A stretch of DNA of 50,762 nt, taken from the NCBI RefSeq assembly GCF_006228125.1, contig NZ_VDFY01000155.1:1-50762 (forward strand), in the 5' to 3' direction. Position 1 is the first letter of the stretch, and the number at the start of each line of letters is the position of its first letter. Positions 8,368 to 15,666 of this stretch are shown here, piece by piece. Position numbers and translations under genes: made by a program. The notes under the pieces were generated by a model, which was not told the DNA's origin, did not search any database, and saw only the letters and a list, made by a program, of their open reading frames with translations. Origin of the DNA: Micromonospora orduensis. GTDB lineage: Bacteria > Actinomycetota > Actinomycetes > Mycobacteriales > Micromonosporaceae.

Positions 8368-8669
8368 ATGTGTGAGTACTGCGGCTGTCAGTCCGTCACC
8401 GCGATCGACGAACTGACGCGCGAACACGACATGGTCGTCAACATGATCGGGGACGTGCGTGCCGCCCACACCGCCGGTGATGTCGCCACGATGGCTGAGT
8501 CCGCGCGCCGGATCGCCGCCGTTCTGGGTCCGCAAACCGAGAGCAAGACGGTGTCTTCCCGGCAGCGCTGACCACCCTGAGCGGCGCCGACTGGGACAGC
8601 GTCGACGCTGTCCGTACCCGAGCGGGCAGCCTTCTTCCGGCCGGCCCAACGGTCGGTGACCGGCGATAG
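8368..8669 (+). pseudogene. Collapsed hemerythrin gene (paralogue of the narK-linked copy)
   Basis: The first ~52 residues (MCEYCGCQSVTAIDELTREH onward) match the intact hemerythrin at 27,695 almost residue for residue. The match breaks after VLGPQT. Shifting frame at about 8,541 resumes with EQDGVFPAALTTL and runs to a TAG at 8,667-8,669, matching the last ~40 residues of the intact copy. The middle ~60 residues, with most iron ligands, are missing. The join lies in GAGCAAGAC, which corresponds to similar Glu-Gln stretches at both ends of the lost segment, so a deletion between short repeats is likely. As read, the frame stops at 8,571 after 67 residues. Not functional as a di-iron protein. 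Confidence 0.85.
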
Positions 8670-8750
8670 CACGACGCCCCGACGGCTATTTGCTTCGAGA
8701 ACGCCGCCCGGCCCATCGAGCGACTGAGGGCGGATGCGTCTCCGTGGACC

Positions 8751-9758
8751 TCACTCGTTCGAGGGCAACAGGACCTCGGACAGTGGGCGCCGGGGCGTGG
8801 CGGCGGCGGGACGGCCGTACCCGATCCGCAGAACCATCTGCGCCCAGCGGCCCTTGGCCGTGTCGCTCAGCTGCGTACGGATCGCGGGGATCTCGACGGG
8901 CTGGCTGATCGGTGTGGTGGCGAGGTTGAGCCAGGTCGCGGTCAGAAGGACCCGCTGCAGTGCCTGCCCGGCACGGACCCAGTCCGTGCGGACATCGCCG
9001 ACAGTGGTCAGCACCATGATGGTCGGATGGGTCTCGAACGTTTCGGGCGCCCTGGTGAGATGGGGTTGCAGCAACCCGAAGTCGCGGATGGGCATGATCT
9101 CCATGGCGTCCCAGGGGCCGATCGCCGATGGGGGTACGCCGTCGTGATGCTGGGTGCGGTGGGTGGTCCAGCGGGCCAGCTCCGCGCGGTATCCGCCCGT
9201 GGCTCGTTGCCGGCGGTCGGCGGCCTGAGACAGGCCGATGATCGCGTTACGGCTGACCGGATTGGCCACCGTCAGTACGGCGGCCTCGTGCCGGGCGGCG
9301 TCGATCAGCTGCTCGAGCGTGTCGGCGGGGAGTGAGGAGGAGGTGAACGGGTACCGGTTGGTGTGCCGGTGCGGAATCGCTGCGACGAGAGACTCCTCGG
9401 CAGAGCTGAGCGGTGCGGGATGTCCGACGGTCACCCGCGCCACCAGGTCCGGCTGCCCATCATCGGGAAAGATGCCGATGTCCGCCCGGTGGCCGGCCCC
9501 GCGCAGTGCCAGGGCCAGGGTGAGGACAGCCGCGCCGACGCTGATCAGCAGTTCCCGACCGGTCGGGTCGAGGACCTCCAACTGCCGGCGCGGGTCGGCG
9601 TACACGTCGACCACGCCTTCGCGGATTCGGAACAGCCATGGCTGGCTGTTGTGCAGCGACGGTGCCGTGGTAGCCGACCGGACGCAGCCCTCTATCGTCT
9701 CCCGCGTGGGCCGTGGAGGTGGGATGTCACCCGGCGGTGCGGTGCGTCTGTCGGTCAT
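8751..9758 (-). CDS. Acg-family nitroreductase-like FMN protein
   Basis: Protein of 335 residues in the Acg/Rv2032 family: residues ~25-45 contain the family motif ATTAPSLHNSQPW, followed by a nitroreductase fold and a C-terminal GWAQMV-like segment (KGRWAQMVLRIGYG). In Mycobacterium tuberculosis the founding acg gene belongs to the DosR hypoxia/NO regulon; the enzymes are thought to store FMN or reduce nitro compounds, with the exact role unsettled. The ATG at 9758 has GGAGAG just upstream. A DosR-like box lies about 150 bp upstream at 9,911. Monocistronic, with gaps on both sides. Confidence 0.85.
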   Translation of the reverse strand: MTDRRTAPPGDIPPPRPTRETIEGCVRSATTAPSLHNSQPWLFRIREGVVDVYADPRRQLEVLDPTGRELLISVGAAVLTLALALRGAGHRADIGIFPDDGQPDLVARVTVGHPAPLSSAEESLVAAIPHRHTNRYPFTSSSLPADTLEQLIDAARHEAAVLTVANPVSRNAIIGLSQAADRRQRATGGYRAELARWTTHRTQHHDGVPPSAIGPWDAMEIMPIRDFGLLQPHLTRAPETFETHPTIMVLTTVGDVRTDWVRAGQALQRVLLTATWLNLATTPISQPVEIPAIRTQLSDTAKGRWAQMVLRIGYGRPAAATPRRPLSEVLLPSNE

Positions 9759-10155
9759 AATCTCTCCTATGGCCGGACGCCGGCGTCCCGCCGTGACTAG
9801 GGCTGCCGTCTCGCGTTGCGTCGGTCGTGGCCGACTGCCCAGGTGTCGATCACTCTGCCGTTCCGACGGTCGGTCACCTGAGCATCGGCGTGAGTTCCCA
9901 GCTACAGGAAGGGCCTTTCGACCCTATGCCGGGGCACACCGCGACATTCGTGTAGCGATCGCGTCGGGTGCTACCCCGCCCGGACGAAGCTGCCACGCCC
10001 TATCTCGGTGAGGTGTCCGATAAGAAGCGTGCCGGGCACGATGTAAGTAACCCACCTGTGGTCGACGTTTCCCGGGCTGAGGCTGCGATCGTGGCCGGTG
10101 TGACCGTGGTATCACGACGGGTTTGCACCCTTCAGAGCTGTTGCGTGGACCCGAT
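9759..10155. other. Intergenic region between the acg-like gene and the cysteine desulfurase 3' end
   Basis: About 400 bp. It holds the acg-like promoter side with the DosR-like box at 9,911. No convincing coding frame, RNA or repeat was seen in the remainder. Confidence 0.6.
9911..9924. promoter_or_regulatory. DosR/DevR-like box upstream of the acg-like gene
   Basis: GGGCCTTTCGACCC. It follows the shared pattern GGGnnnWWnGnCCC seen at several promoters of this island and resembles the mycobacterial core GGGACTWWAGTCCC. Distance to the acg-like ATG is about 150 bp. Confidence 0.55.
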
Positions 10156-11415
10156 CTATGGCGTTGCGATCGCGCGTACCGCGGTGACCAGCCGGTGGAC
10201 GTGTTCGCCGCTGGTGCCCGCGCCCAAGCTCGCGCGTATCGCAGTGCTCGGCGCTGCGGTATGAGCGTCGAGGAGGTGGCGGGTCAGCGGGTGGGCGCAG
10301 AACAGCCCGGCGCGTACCCCGATGCCGTGCTCATCGGCCAGCCGCCGGGCGACCTGCGCGGAGTCGAGCCCGTCGATGGTGAAGCTGACGATCCCGACGC
10401 GCGGATGCTCAGGGGCGAACAGCCGCAGTTCCCGCACACCGGGGACGGCGGCGAGTCCGGCGCGCAACTCGCCGAGCAGGTGCTGTTCCTGCACCAGCAG
10501 GGCCTTCCAGTGCAGCGGGGTCAGGGCGGCACACACGGCGGCGAGCGCCACCGCACCGAGTAGATTCGGGGTGCCGGCCTCGTGCCGGGCAGGACCCACG
10601 GCCCAGGACGCCGTGCCGACAGAATTCACCTGGGTGGAGGCGCCGCCGCCACGCAGGTACGGCTGCGCCGCGTCGAGCCAGTCGGCGCGCCCGGCGAGGA
10701 CTCCGGCGCCGAACGGTGCGTACAGCTTGTGCCCGGACACGGCGATGTAGTCGACGTCGAGGTCGGCGAGGCTGACCGGTTGGTGCGCGGCGAGCTGCGC
10801 GGCGTCGACGGCCACCCGGGCGCCGTGCCGGCGGGCGACCCGGGCGATGTCCGCGACCGGCCAGACCTCCCCGGTGACGTTGCTGGCCGCGGTGATCGCG
10901 ACCAACGCCGGGCCGTGCCGGTGCAGGGCCTGGTCGATCGCCGCGACGGCCTCGTCCGGACTGCTCGGCAGTGGCAGGCGCACCACTGTTCGCCAGGGCA
11001 GCAGGTTGGCGTGGTGTTCCGCGACGAACGTCACCACCACGGTGTCGGCCGGCACGGCGCCGGCGAGCAGGTTCAGCGCGTCGGTGGTGTTACGGGTGAA
11101 GACGACCTCGTCGCCGGGGCGGCAGCCGAGGAACCGGCACACGGTTTCCCGGGCCTGCTCGTACGCCTGCGTGCACCGTGCGGACAGCACACCCGCCCCC
11201 CGGTGGACGCTGGCGTACGACGGCAACAGCCGGTTGACCGCATCGGCAGCGGAGACGGCGCACGGCGCGGTCGCCGCGATATCGAGGTTCGCGTACGGCA
11301 CCGTCCGGTTACCGGTCACCGGCACGGTGATATCGGCTCCCAGCACCGGCAGCGGCACGGGCGACGGGGCAGGGCTCACCGGAGCAAGGCTCACCGGGGT
11401 AGGAAGCGGTGGCAT
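10156..11415 (-). CDS. Cysteine desulfurase-like PLP enzyme (SufS/CsdA group)
   Basis: Fold-type I aminotransferase-like enzyme of 419 residues that would release sulfur from cysteine. A Pro-rich, poorly conserved stretch (residues 1-25) precedes the enzyme. SGHKLYAPFGAG carries the PLP lysine, AAQLAAHQP the PLP-pairing region (VDAAQ), and RAGLFCAHPL near the C-terminus the catalytic Cys of the SufS type. GGAG stands five bases before the ATG at 11,415. The gene follows a SAM-IV riboswitch, so its expression should fall when S-adenosylmethionine is high; this ties it to sulfur amino acid supply as well as Fe-S assembly. A DosR-like box (11,627) lies upstream of the riboswitch. Confidence 0.82.
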   Translation of the reverse strand: MPPLPTPVSLAPVSPAPSPVPLPVLGADITVPVTGNRTVPYANLDIAATAPCAVSAADAVNRLLPSYASVHRGAGVLSARCTQAYEQARETVCRFLGCRPGDEVVFTRNTTDALNLLAGAVPADTVVVTFVAEHHANLLPWRTVVRLPLPSSPDEAVAAIDQALHRHGPALVAITAASNVTGEVWPVADIARVARRHGARVAVDAAQLAAHQPVSLADLDVDYIAVSGHKLYAPFGAGVLAGRADWLDAAQPYLRGGGASTQVNSVGTASWAVGPARHEAGTPNLLGAVALAAVCAALTPLHWKALLVQEQHLLGELRAGLAAVPGVRELRLFAPEHPRVGIVSFTIDGLDSAQVARRLADEHGIGVRAGLFCAHPLTRHLLDAHTAAPSTAIRASLGAGTSGEHVHRLVTAVRAIATP

Positions 11416-11436
11416 GGCGACTCCACAAGGTGTCCG

Positions 11437-11456
11437 GGACCGGCACATCCCGGTCC
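11437..11456 (-). promoter_or_regulatory. Hairpin acting as possible riboswitch expression platform
   Basis: On the minus strand a 7-bp stem, GGACCGG with CCGGTCC, loop GATGTG. Its 5' arm overlaps the last bases of the SAM-IV aptamer (11,452-11,456), so aptamer closure and this hairpin exclude each other. It ends about a dozen bases before the GGAG of the desulfurase gene. No U-run follows, so control may be translational. Confidence 0.5.
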
Positions 11457-11565
11457 GCGCTTGTCCCGCCTGTGTTGGCGGGACCAGGTCGTCCCCGGAG
11501 GCACCCCGCCGCGGTAGGAGGGTTGCCGGCCAGCAAGCCGGGGCTTGTCGCTGGCACTCGTGACC
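11452..11565 (-). promoter_or_regulatory. SAM-IV riboswitch
   Basis: The minus strand contains, in order, GGTC, GAGTGCCAGCG, AAGCCCCGGCTTGCTGG, CCGGCAACCCTCC, ACCGCGG, GGGGTGCC and closing GACC, then a separate hairpin (GTCCCGCC / GGCGGGAC, 11,463-11,484) and a final CAAGCGCGG. This order of conserved blocks, including the extra 3' hairpin and the closing CAAGCGCGG, is the SAM-IV pattern known from Streptomyces and relatives. It lies in the leader of the cysteine desulfurase gene. Assigned by recalled consensus; a covariance search would settle it. Confidence 0.85.
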
Positions 11566-11626
11566 GTCATCCACACTACGGTGACCCGTTGCGGCGGCGG
11601 CAGGGCCGACAGTCCCCAGGAGATCG

Positions 11627-11640
11627 GGGTACAACGGCCC
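11627..11640. promoter_or_regulatory. DosR/DevR-like box upstream of the SAM-IV leader
   Basis: GGGTACAACGGCCC, about 60 bp before the start of the riboswitch, i.e. close to where a promoter for the desulfurase transcript must lie. Nearly identical to the candidate before feoA (GGGCACAACGGCCC). Confidence 0.45.
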
Positions 11641-11695
11641 GGTCTGCGTGGGTTGTGCGGGCCGGGCGGGTGCCGCTGACGCCGGTCTGGCGACC

Positions 11696-13294
11696 TCATG
11701 GTCCGGTGGGTGTCCGCGGTGCGGTGAGCAGGTACCGAATGACGTCGGCGGCGGTGTAGTGGTCGCTCTGCCGGGTCAGGTGGGGCAGAAAGGCGACGTC
11801 CTGGCCGAGGGTCACCAGCGGTGGCTCGAGGTAGCCGTCGGCGCGGCGCTGGCCGAGGCCCACCGTGGCGACCAGGCCGTTGCACAGGCATCGGCTGTCG
11901 ACGGTGTCCTCGACCGTTCCGCCTTTGCGCACGTACTCGTCGACCGGCTCTGCCGGGCAGCGGTGGCCGACCGTGCCGTCGTCGCGGCGAAACGGGGTGC
12001 GCAGGTAGCCGAGGTCGCACAGTCGGGGCCGGTCGGCGTAGACCTGGTCGTCGGCGACGGTGCCGGGCAGGGACACCATCTTGAACGGGAACCCCGTCGG
12101 GGACGCCCGGACGTCGTTGCGCACCACCAGCGTTCGCTCGGCCGCTTCTCGCAGCAGCTGTCGTTTCAGGTTGTCGTCGAGGCCGGATTCGCGGCACAGC
12201 GCGAACGCGGTGCCGACCTGGACGCCCGCCGCGCCCGCGGCGCGGGCCGCGAGCAGCTGTTCCGGGCTGCTCTGGCCGCCGGCGAGCCAGAACGGCAGGT
12301 TCAGCGCGGCGACCTTCGACAGATCGATGTGGTCACGCGGGCCGTACACGGGCTCGCCGTCGTCGTCGAGGGCGAGCCGGCCGCGCGGCCGGGCGCTGTG
12401 CCCACCGGCGACCGGTGCCTCCAGGACGAAGCCGTCCGGGCTGGTCACCGGGTCGCGGGCGAGGTAGAGGGCCAGGGTGGCGGAGGAGACGATGGCCAAC
12501 AGCCGGGGCCGACGCAGAGGGCTCGGCGTCTCACCCAACACCTCTTGCGGGTCGAGGGTGACGTGGTGGTCGTCGCCCGGTAGAGCGCCATGCACGGTCA
12601 CGGACAGCCGGACCGGCTGGTGCACGGCGAGCGCGTCCAGCAGGCGGGGGATCTCGGTGGGCAGGCCCGCACCCATCAGGACGAAGTCGACGCCGGCGAG
12701 CATGGCTCCGTACACCGCGGCCGGGGTGGCCGTTTGGATCTTCTCCAGGTAGTTGACCCCGACGGGACCGTCATGGCCTTGCTTGGCGAGGAACACCTCG
12801 ACGAAGTTGGCGATGACGCTCAGTTGCTGCGCCTGGCGGCGGGACCGCAGGCTGAGTTTGGGCACCGGACGCATCGGACGGTCGGGGGGCGACCCTCCGG
12901 CAACGAAATAGCGGTCCAGTACCGCCTGCGCCAGCGCGGGCACCGGGAACCGGGCCAGGGCGCGCCGGACATGGCCGCCGTCGTCGCCGGTCTGCAGGCG
13001 ACGCGCGAGCAGGGCGTCGAGAGCGACGCCGGAGACCACTCCCAGCTGCCCGGTGCGGGCCACGGCCTGGGCCAGCTGCCAGCTGGAGACGCCGACGCCC
13101 ATCCCGCCTTGAATGATCGCCGGGGGACGGCTCGGGTGAGGAACCGCATTCGAGGCGCTCACCGGCACCGGTCCGCGGTTGACACGGCGGTCGGCACGGG
13201 CGGGCTGCCGGTCGTCTCGAGTGTTGGGGCTGGACCCGTACGCACCGCCATGGTGTTTGCCATCCTTGCTCTCCCGTCCTCGCCCTGGCGGCAT
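11696..13294 (-). CDS. Nitronate monooxygenase / 2-nitropropane dioxygenase family FMN enzyme
   Basis: FMN TIM-barrel enzyme that oxidises nitronates. After the start comes the signature AIIQGGMGVGVSSWQLAQ, then GLPTEIP, APVAGGHSA with the catalytic-region His, and LPFWLAGGQSS and AAGVQVGTAFALC, which bind FMN phosphate. The C-terminal ~100 residues contain several Cys (RCPAEPVDEY, SRCLCNGL), as in the longer members of the family. The ATG at 13,294 is preferred because AGGAG lies seven bases upstream (532 residues); it adds ~60 low-complexity residues before the barrel, and GTG at 13,162 is the alternative. Two DosR-like boxes lie about 190-215 bp upstream. It may detoxify nitro compounds made by reactive nitrogen species. 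Confidence 0.82.
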   Translation of the reverse strand: MPPGRGRESKDGKHHGGAYGSSPNTRDDRQPARADRRVNRGPVPVSASNAVPHPSRPPAIIQGGMGVGVSSWQLAQAVARTGQLGVVSGVALDALLARRLQTGDDGGHVRRALARFPVPALAQAVLDRYFVAGGSPPDRPMRPVPKLSLRSRRQAQQLSVIANFVEVFLAKQGHDGPVGVNYLEKIQTATPAAVYGAMLAGVDFVLMGAGLPTEIPRLLDALAVHQPVRLSVTVHGALPGDDHHVTLDPQEVLGETPSPLRRPRLLAIVSSATLALYLARDPVTSPDGFVLEAPVAGGHSARPRGRLALDDDGEPVYGPRDHIDLSKVAALNLPFWLAGGQSSPEQLLAARAAGAAGVQVGTAFALCRESGLDDNLKRQLLREAAERTLVVRNDVRASPTGFPFKMVSLPGTVADDQVYADRPRLCDLGYLRTPFRRDDGTVGHRCPAEPVDEYVRKGGTVEDTVDSRCLCNGLVATVGLGQRRADGYLEPPLVTLGQDVAFLPHLTRQSDHYTAADVIRYLLTAPRTPTGP

Positions 13295-13478
13295 CGGCTG
13301 TCTCCTGACGCCGGTCCGATGGGGCCGTTCGCAGCCTGCGGACACTCGCGGTGGCGCTGGCAGAGGCATAGGTCCTGTCAAGTGGGTGATCTTCGTGTCC
13401 CGGGCCTGGAGAGCCGGGACCACGGGCCGGTAGACGGCCGGCCCGGCGTCGCTGACCGCCCGGCGTTGTTGCCGTGAC

Positions 13479-13492
13479 GGGACCTTGGACCC
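13479..13492. promoter_or_regulatory. DosR/DevR-like box (strong) upstream of nitronate monooxygenase/cysE
   Basis: GGGACCTTGGACCC, close to a perfect inverted repeat and one of the best matches in the window to the core GGGACTWWAGTCCC. Paired with the box at 13,498, centres 19 bp apart. Confidence 0.6.
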
Positions 13493-13497
13493 TGATC

Positions 13498-13511
13498 GGG
13501 ACTGTTGTGCC
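13498..13511. promoter_or_regulatory. Second DosR/DevR-like box of the pair
   Basis: GGGACTGTTGTGCC; the left half GGGACT is exact, the right half imperfect. Paired boxes are typical of DosR-regulated promoters in mycobacteria. Confidence 0.45.
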
Positions 13512-13779
13512 GCTCTAGGGTCGGCTGCATGGAGGAACCGAGCGTCGATCGCCCGTTGGCGGGTCGCCGGTTCGCTGTGCCGATGAGCGGCCGGCATGTG
13601 CGCCGTGTCTTCGACGAGTGGTGTCGGCTTCCCTGACAGGTCACCTGATGCTGCCCGCGTGTGGTCTACGCCGGCCGCACCCGTCGTCACGGCCGATGAA
13701 CCCTTGACGCGGCTCGTAACTGCCATCAGCACTCACCTGCCACCGTGGTGTGGCTATCACCTCCTCCAGAGGAACGCCC

Positions 13780-14340
13780 GTGTTCGAAGACATCCGCGCG
13801 GCATGCCGCCGCGATCCTGCCCTGTCCGGCATCGCTGTACTTGAAGTTCTGCTCTACCCGGGTGTGTGGGCGGTGTGGGCCCACCGGGTCGCGCATCGCC
13901 TGCATCGGTGCGGGATACCGCTGTTTCCGCGGATGGTGTCGCAGGTGATGCGGCTGTTCACCGGCATCGAGATTCATCCCGGTGCCCGGATCGGCCGCCG
14001 ATTGTTCATCGACCACGGCGCCGGTGTGGTGATCGGGCAGACCGCGTGTATCGGTGACGACGTCACGATGTACCACCAGGTCACCCTCGGCGCCCGGGGC
14101 TGCCCAGCCGACAGCACGGCCGTCCAGCGTCATCCCATCGTCGGAGACCGGGTCGTGCTCGGCGTCGGCGCGACCCTGCTGGGCCCGATCCGGGTCGGCG
14201 CCGACGTCCACGTGGGGGCGCACTGCCTCGTCACCTCCGACGTTCCGGCCGGTCGCCGACTGCGTGCACCCACCGCCACCACCCAGCCCCACCACGGCGG
14301 TTCCCACCCCGTGCCCAGCCCAGTCAGGGAGCCAGCATGA
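13780..14340 (+). CDS. cysE: Serine O-acetyltransferase
   Basis: Makes O-acetylserine from serine and acetyl-CoA, the first step of cysteine synthesis. Protein of 186 residues with a helical N-terminal part and a left-handed beta-helix: [19 protein letters not shown] (catalytic His in DHG), [23 protein letters not shown], and [18 protein letters not shown]. The GTG at 13,780 is chosen because GAGGA is seven bases upstream; the earlier in-frame GTG at 13,750 has no ribosome site. The stop overlaps the cysK start (ATGA), so the two enzymes are made together. The C-terminal tail is Pro/His-rich and unlike the usual inhibitory tail. Confidence 0.93.
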   Translation: MFEDIRAACRRDPALSGIAVLEVLLYPGVWAVWAHRVAHRLHRCGIPLFPRMVSQVMRLFTGIEIHPGARIGRRLFIDHGAGVVIGQTACIGDDVTMYHQVTLGARGCPADSTAVQRHPIVGDRVVLGVGATLLGPIRVGADVHVGAHCLVTSDVPAGRRLRAPTATTQPHHGGSHPVPSPVREPA

Positions 14341-15260
14341 TCTACCACAACGTGACCGAGCTGATCGGAAACACCCCCATGGTGCGGCTGACCCGCTTCG
14401 CCGCCGACCTGCCCGCCCGCCTGCTGGCCAAAGTGGAGTCACAGAACCCGGGCGGCAGCGTCAAGGATCGCATCGCGCTGGCCATGATCGAGGCCGCCGA
14501 AGCCAGCGGCGAACTCACCGCCGGCGCGTCGATCGTGGAGGCCACCAGCGGTAACACCGGCATCGGCCTGGCCGTGGTCGCCGCCGCCCGTGGCTACCGC
14601 CTGACCCTCACCATGCCGGAGAGCATGAGCGCCGAGCGGCGGGCCGTGCTCTCCGCCTACGGCGCCCACCTGGTCCTGACGCCTGCGGCTGAGGGGATGA
14701 CCGGCGCGGTCCGCCGGGCCTGGGAGATCGCCGACGAACAGCGGGCCTTCCTACCGCGCCAGTTCGACAACCCGGCCAACCCCGAAGCGCATCGCCGCAG
14801 CACGGCGCAGGAGATCTGGGCGGACACCGACGGCGACATCGACGTGCTCGTCGCCGGCATCGGCACCGGCGGCACCATCACCGGCGTCGGGCAGATCCTC
14901 AAGGAGAAGAACCCGGCCCTGCGGGTCGTCGCCGTCGAACCGGCCGAGTCGCCGGTGCTGTCCGGCGGCGCCGCCGGCCCGCACGGCATCCAGGGCATCG
15001 GGGCCGGGTTCGTGCCTGAGGTGCTCGATCCCACGGTCTATGACGAGGTCGTCCGCGTCGACGTGGATCAGGCCCGCGCCGCCGCGCGCCGGCTGGCGCG
15101 TACCGAAGGGCTGCTGGCCGGGGTGTCCAGCGGGGCGGCCTTGCACGCCGCCGTGGCGGTCGCCCGGCGGCCGGTGCATACCGGCGCCACTGTGGTGGTG
15201 CTGCTGCCCGACACCGGTGAGCGCTACCTGAGCACGCCGTTGTTCACCGTCGAAGGCTGA
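14337..15260 (+). CDS. cysK: Cysteine synthase A (O-acetylserine sulfhydrylase)
   Basis: PLP enzyme that turns O-acetylserine and sulfide into cysteine. Protein of 307 residues, normal length. [11 protein letters not shown] has the PLP lysine, [12 protein letters not shown] the substrate-binding loop, [12 protein letters not shown] the phosphate-binding loop, and [14 protein letters not shown] the C-terminal family motif. Overlaps cysE by four bases. Together with the SAM-regulated desulfurase the island can make cysteine and pull sulfur from it for Fe-S clusters. Confidence 0.96.
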   Translation: MIYHNVTELIGNTPMVRLTRFAADLPARLLAKVESQNPGGSVKDRIALAMIEAAEASGELTAGASIVEATSGNTGIGLAVVAAARGYRLTLTMPESMSAERRAVLSAYGAHLVLTPAAEGMTGAVRRAWEIADEQRAFLPRQFDNPANPEAHRRSTAQEIWADTDGDIDVLVAGIGTGGTITGVGQILKEKNPALRVVAVEPAESPVLSGGAAGPHGIQGIGAGFVPEVLDPTVYDEVVRVDVDQARAAARRLARTEGLLAGVSSGAALHAAVAVARRPVHTGATVVVLLPDTGERYLSTPLFTVEG

Positions 15261-15282
15261 GCCGCGGAATCCCGGCGACACG

Positions 15283-15296
15283 GGCACAACGGCCCA
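15283..15296. promoter_or_regulatory. Weak DosR/DevR-like box upstream of feoA
   Basis: GGGCACAACGGCCC, about 80 bp before feoA. It overlaps a possible hairpin (CGGGCA with TGCCCG, 15,282-15,303) that could instead end the cysEK transcript, so the reading is uncertain. Confidence 0.35.
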
Positions 15297-15375
15297 TGCC
15301 CGGCCCGAAGTGTGTGCTTAGCCTACCTAACAATGTCGGTCCGGTGCGATCGATCGCTCAAGTCGGGGGTTGTGG

Positions 15376-15666
15376 ATGACCAGCACACGGTATGCCGGGC
15401 GGCGGCGTGGCACGAAGGTTCCGTCCGTCGTGCGAACTCTGGCCGACCTGACACCCGGTTCCCGGGCGACCGTCATCGGCGTCGTCGCAGCGGCCGCGGC
15501 TACCGTGGAGCGGCTGGTTGACCTCGGGTTCACCGTGGGCACTCTGGTGCAGGTGGTGCGCCGGGCGCCGCTGCGGGATCCGGTGATCTACCGGGTGAAG
15601 GACTACGAGGTATGTCTGCGTCGGGCGCAGGCGGCGTGCGTGCAGGTGTCCGAGGCGGACCGGTGA
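15376..15666 (+). CDS. feoA: Ferrous iron transport protein A (FeoA domain)
   Basis: Small SH3-like cytoplasmic protein of 96 residues that supports the FeoB ferrous iron channel. The FeoA domain runs from TLADLTPGSRATVIGV through RLVDLGFTVGTLVQVVRRAP to the C-terminus, with the expected RLxDLGF motif. The ATG at 15,376 follows a GGGGG ribosome site. Stop overlaps the feoB start (GTGA). Confidence 0.88.
   Translation: MTSTRYAGRRRGTKVPSVVRTLADLTPGSRATVIGVVAAAAATVERLVDLGFTVGTLVQVVRRAPLRDPVIYRVKDYEVCLRRAQAACVQVSEADR

Larger units (their letters stand above)
13295..13779. other. Divergent intergenic region between nitronate monooxygenase and cysE
   Basis: About 485 bp serving two diverging units. 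It holds two DosR-like boxes (13,479 and 13,498). No persuasive coding frame was seen. Confidence 0.6.

Noticed and set aside
10099..10117. CRP-like palindrome GTGA...TCAC near the desulfurase 3' end
   Set aside because: Spacing is eight bases, not six, and it lies behind, not in front of, the nearest genes.
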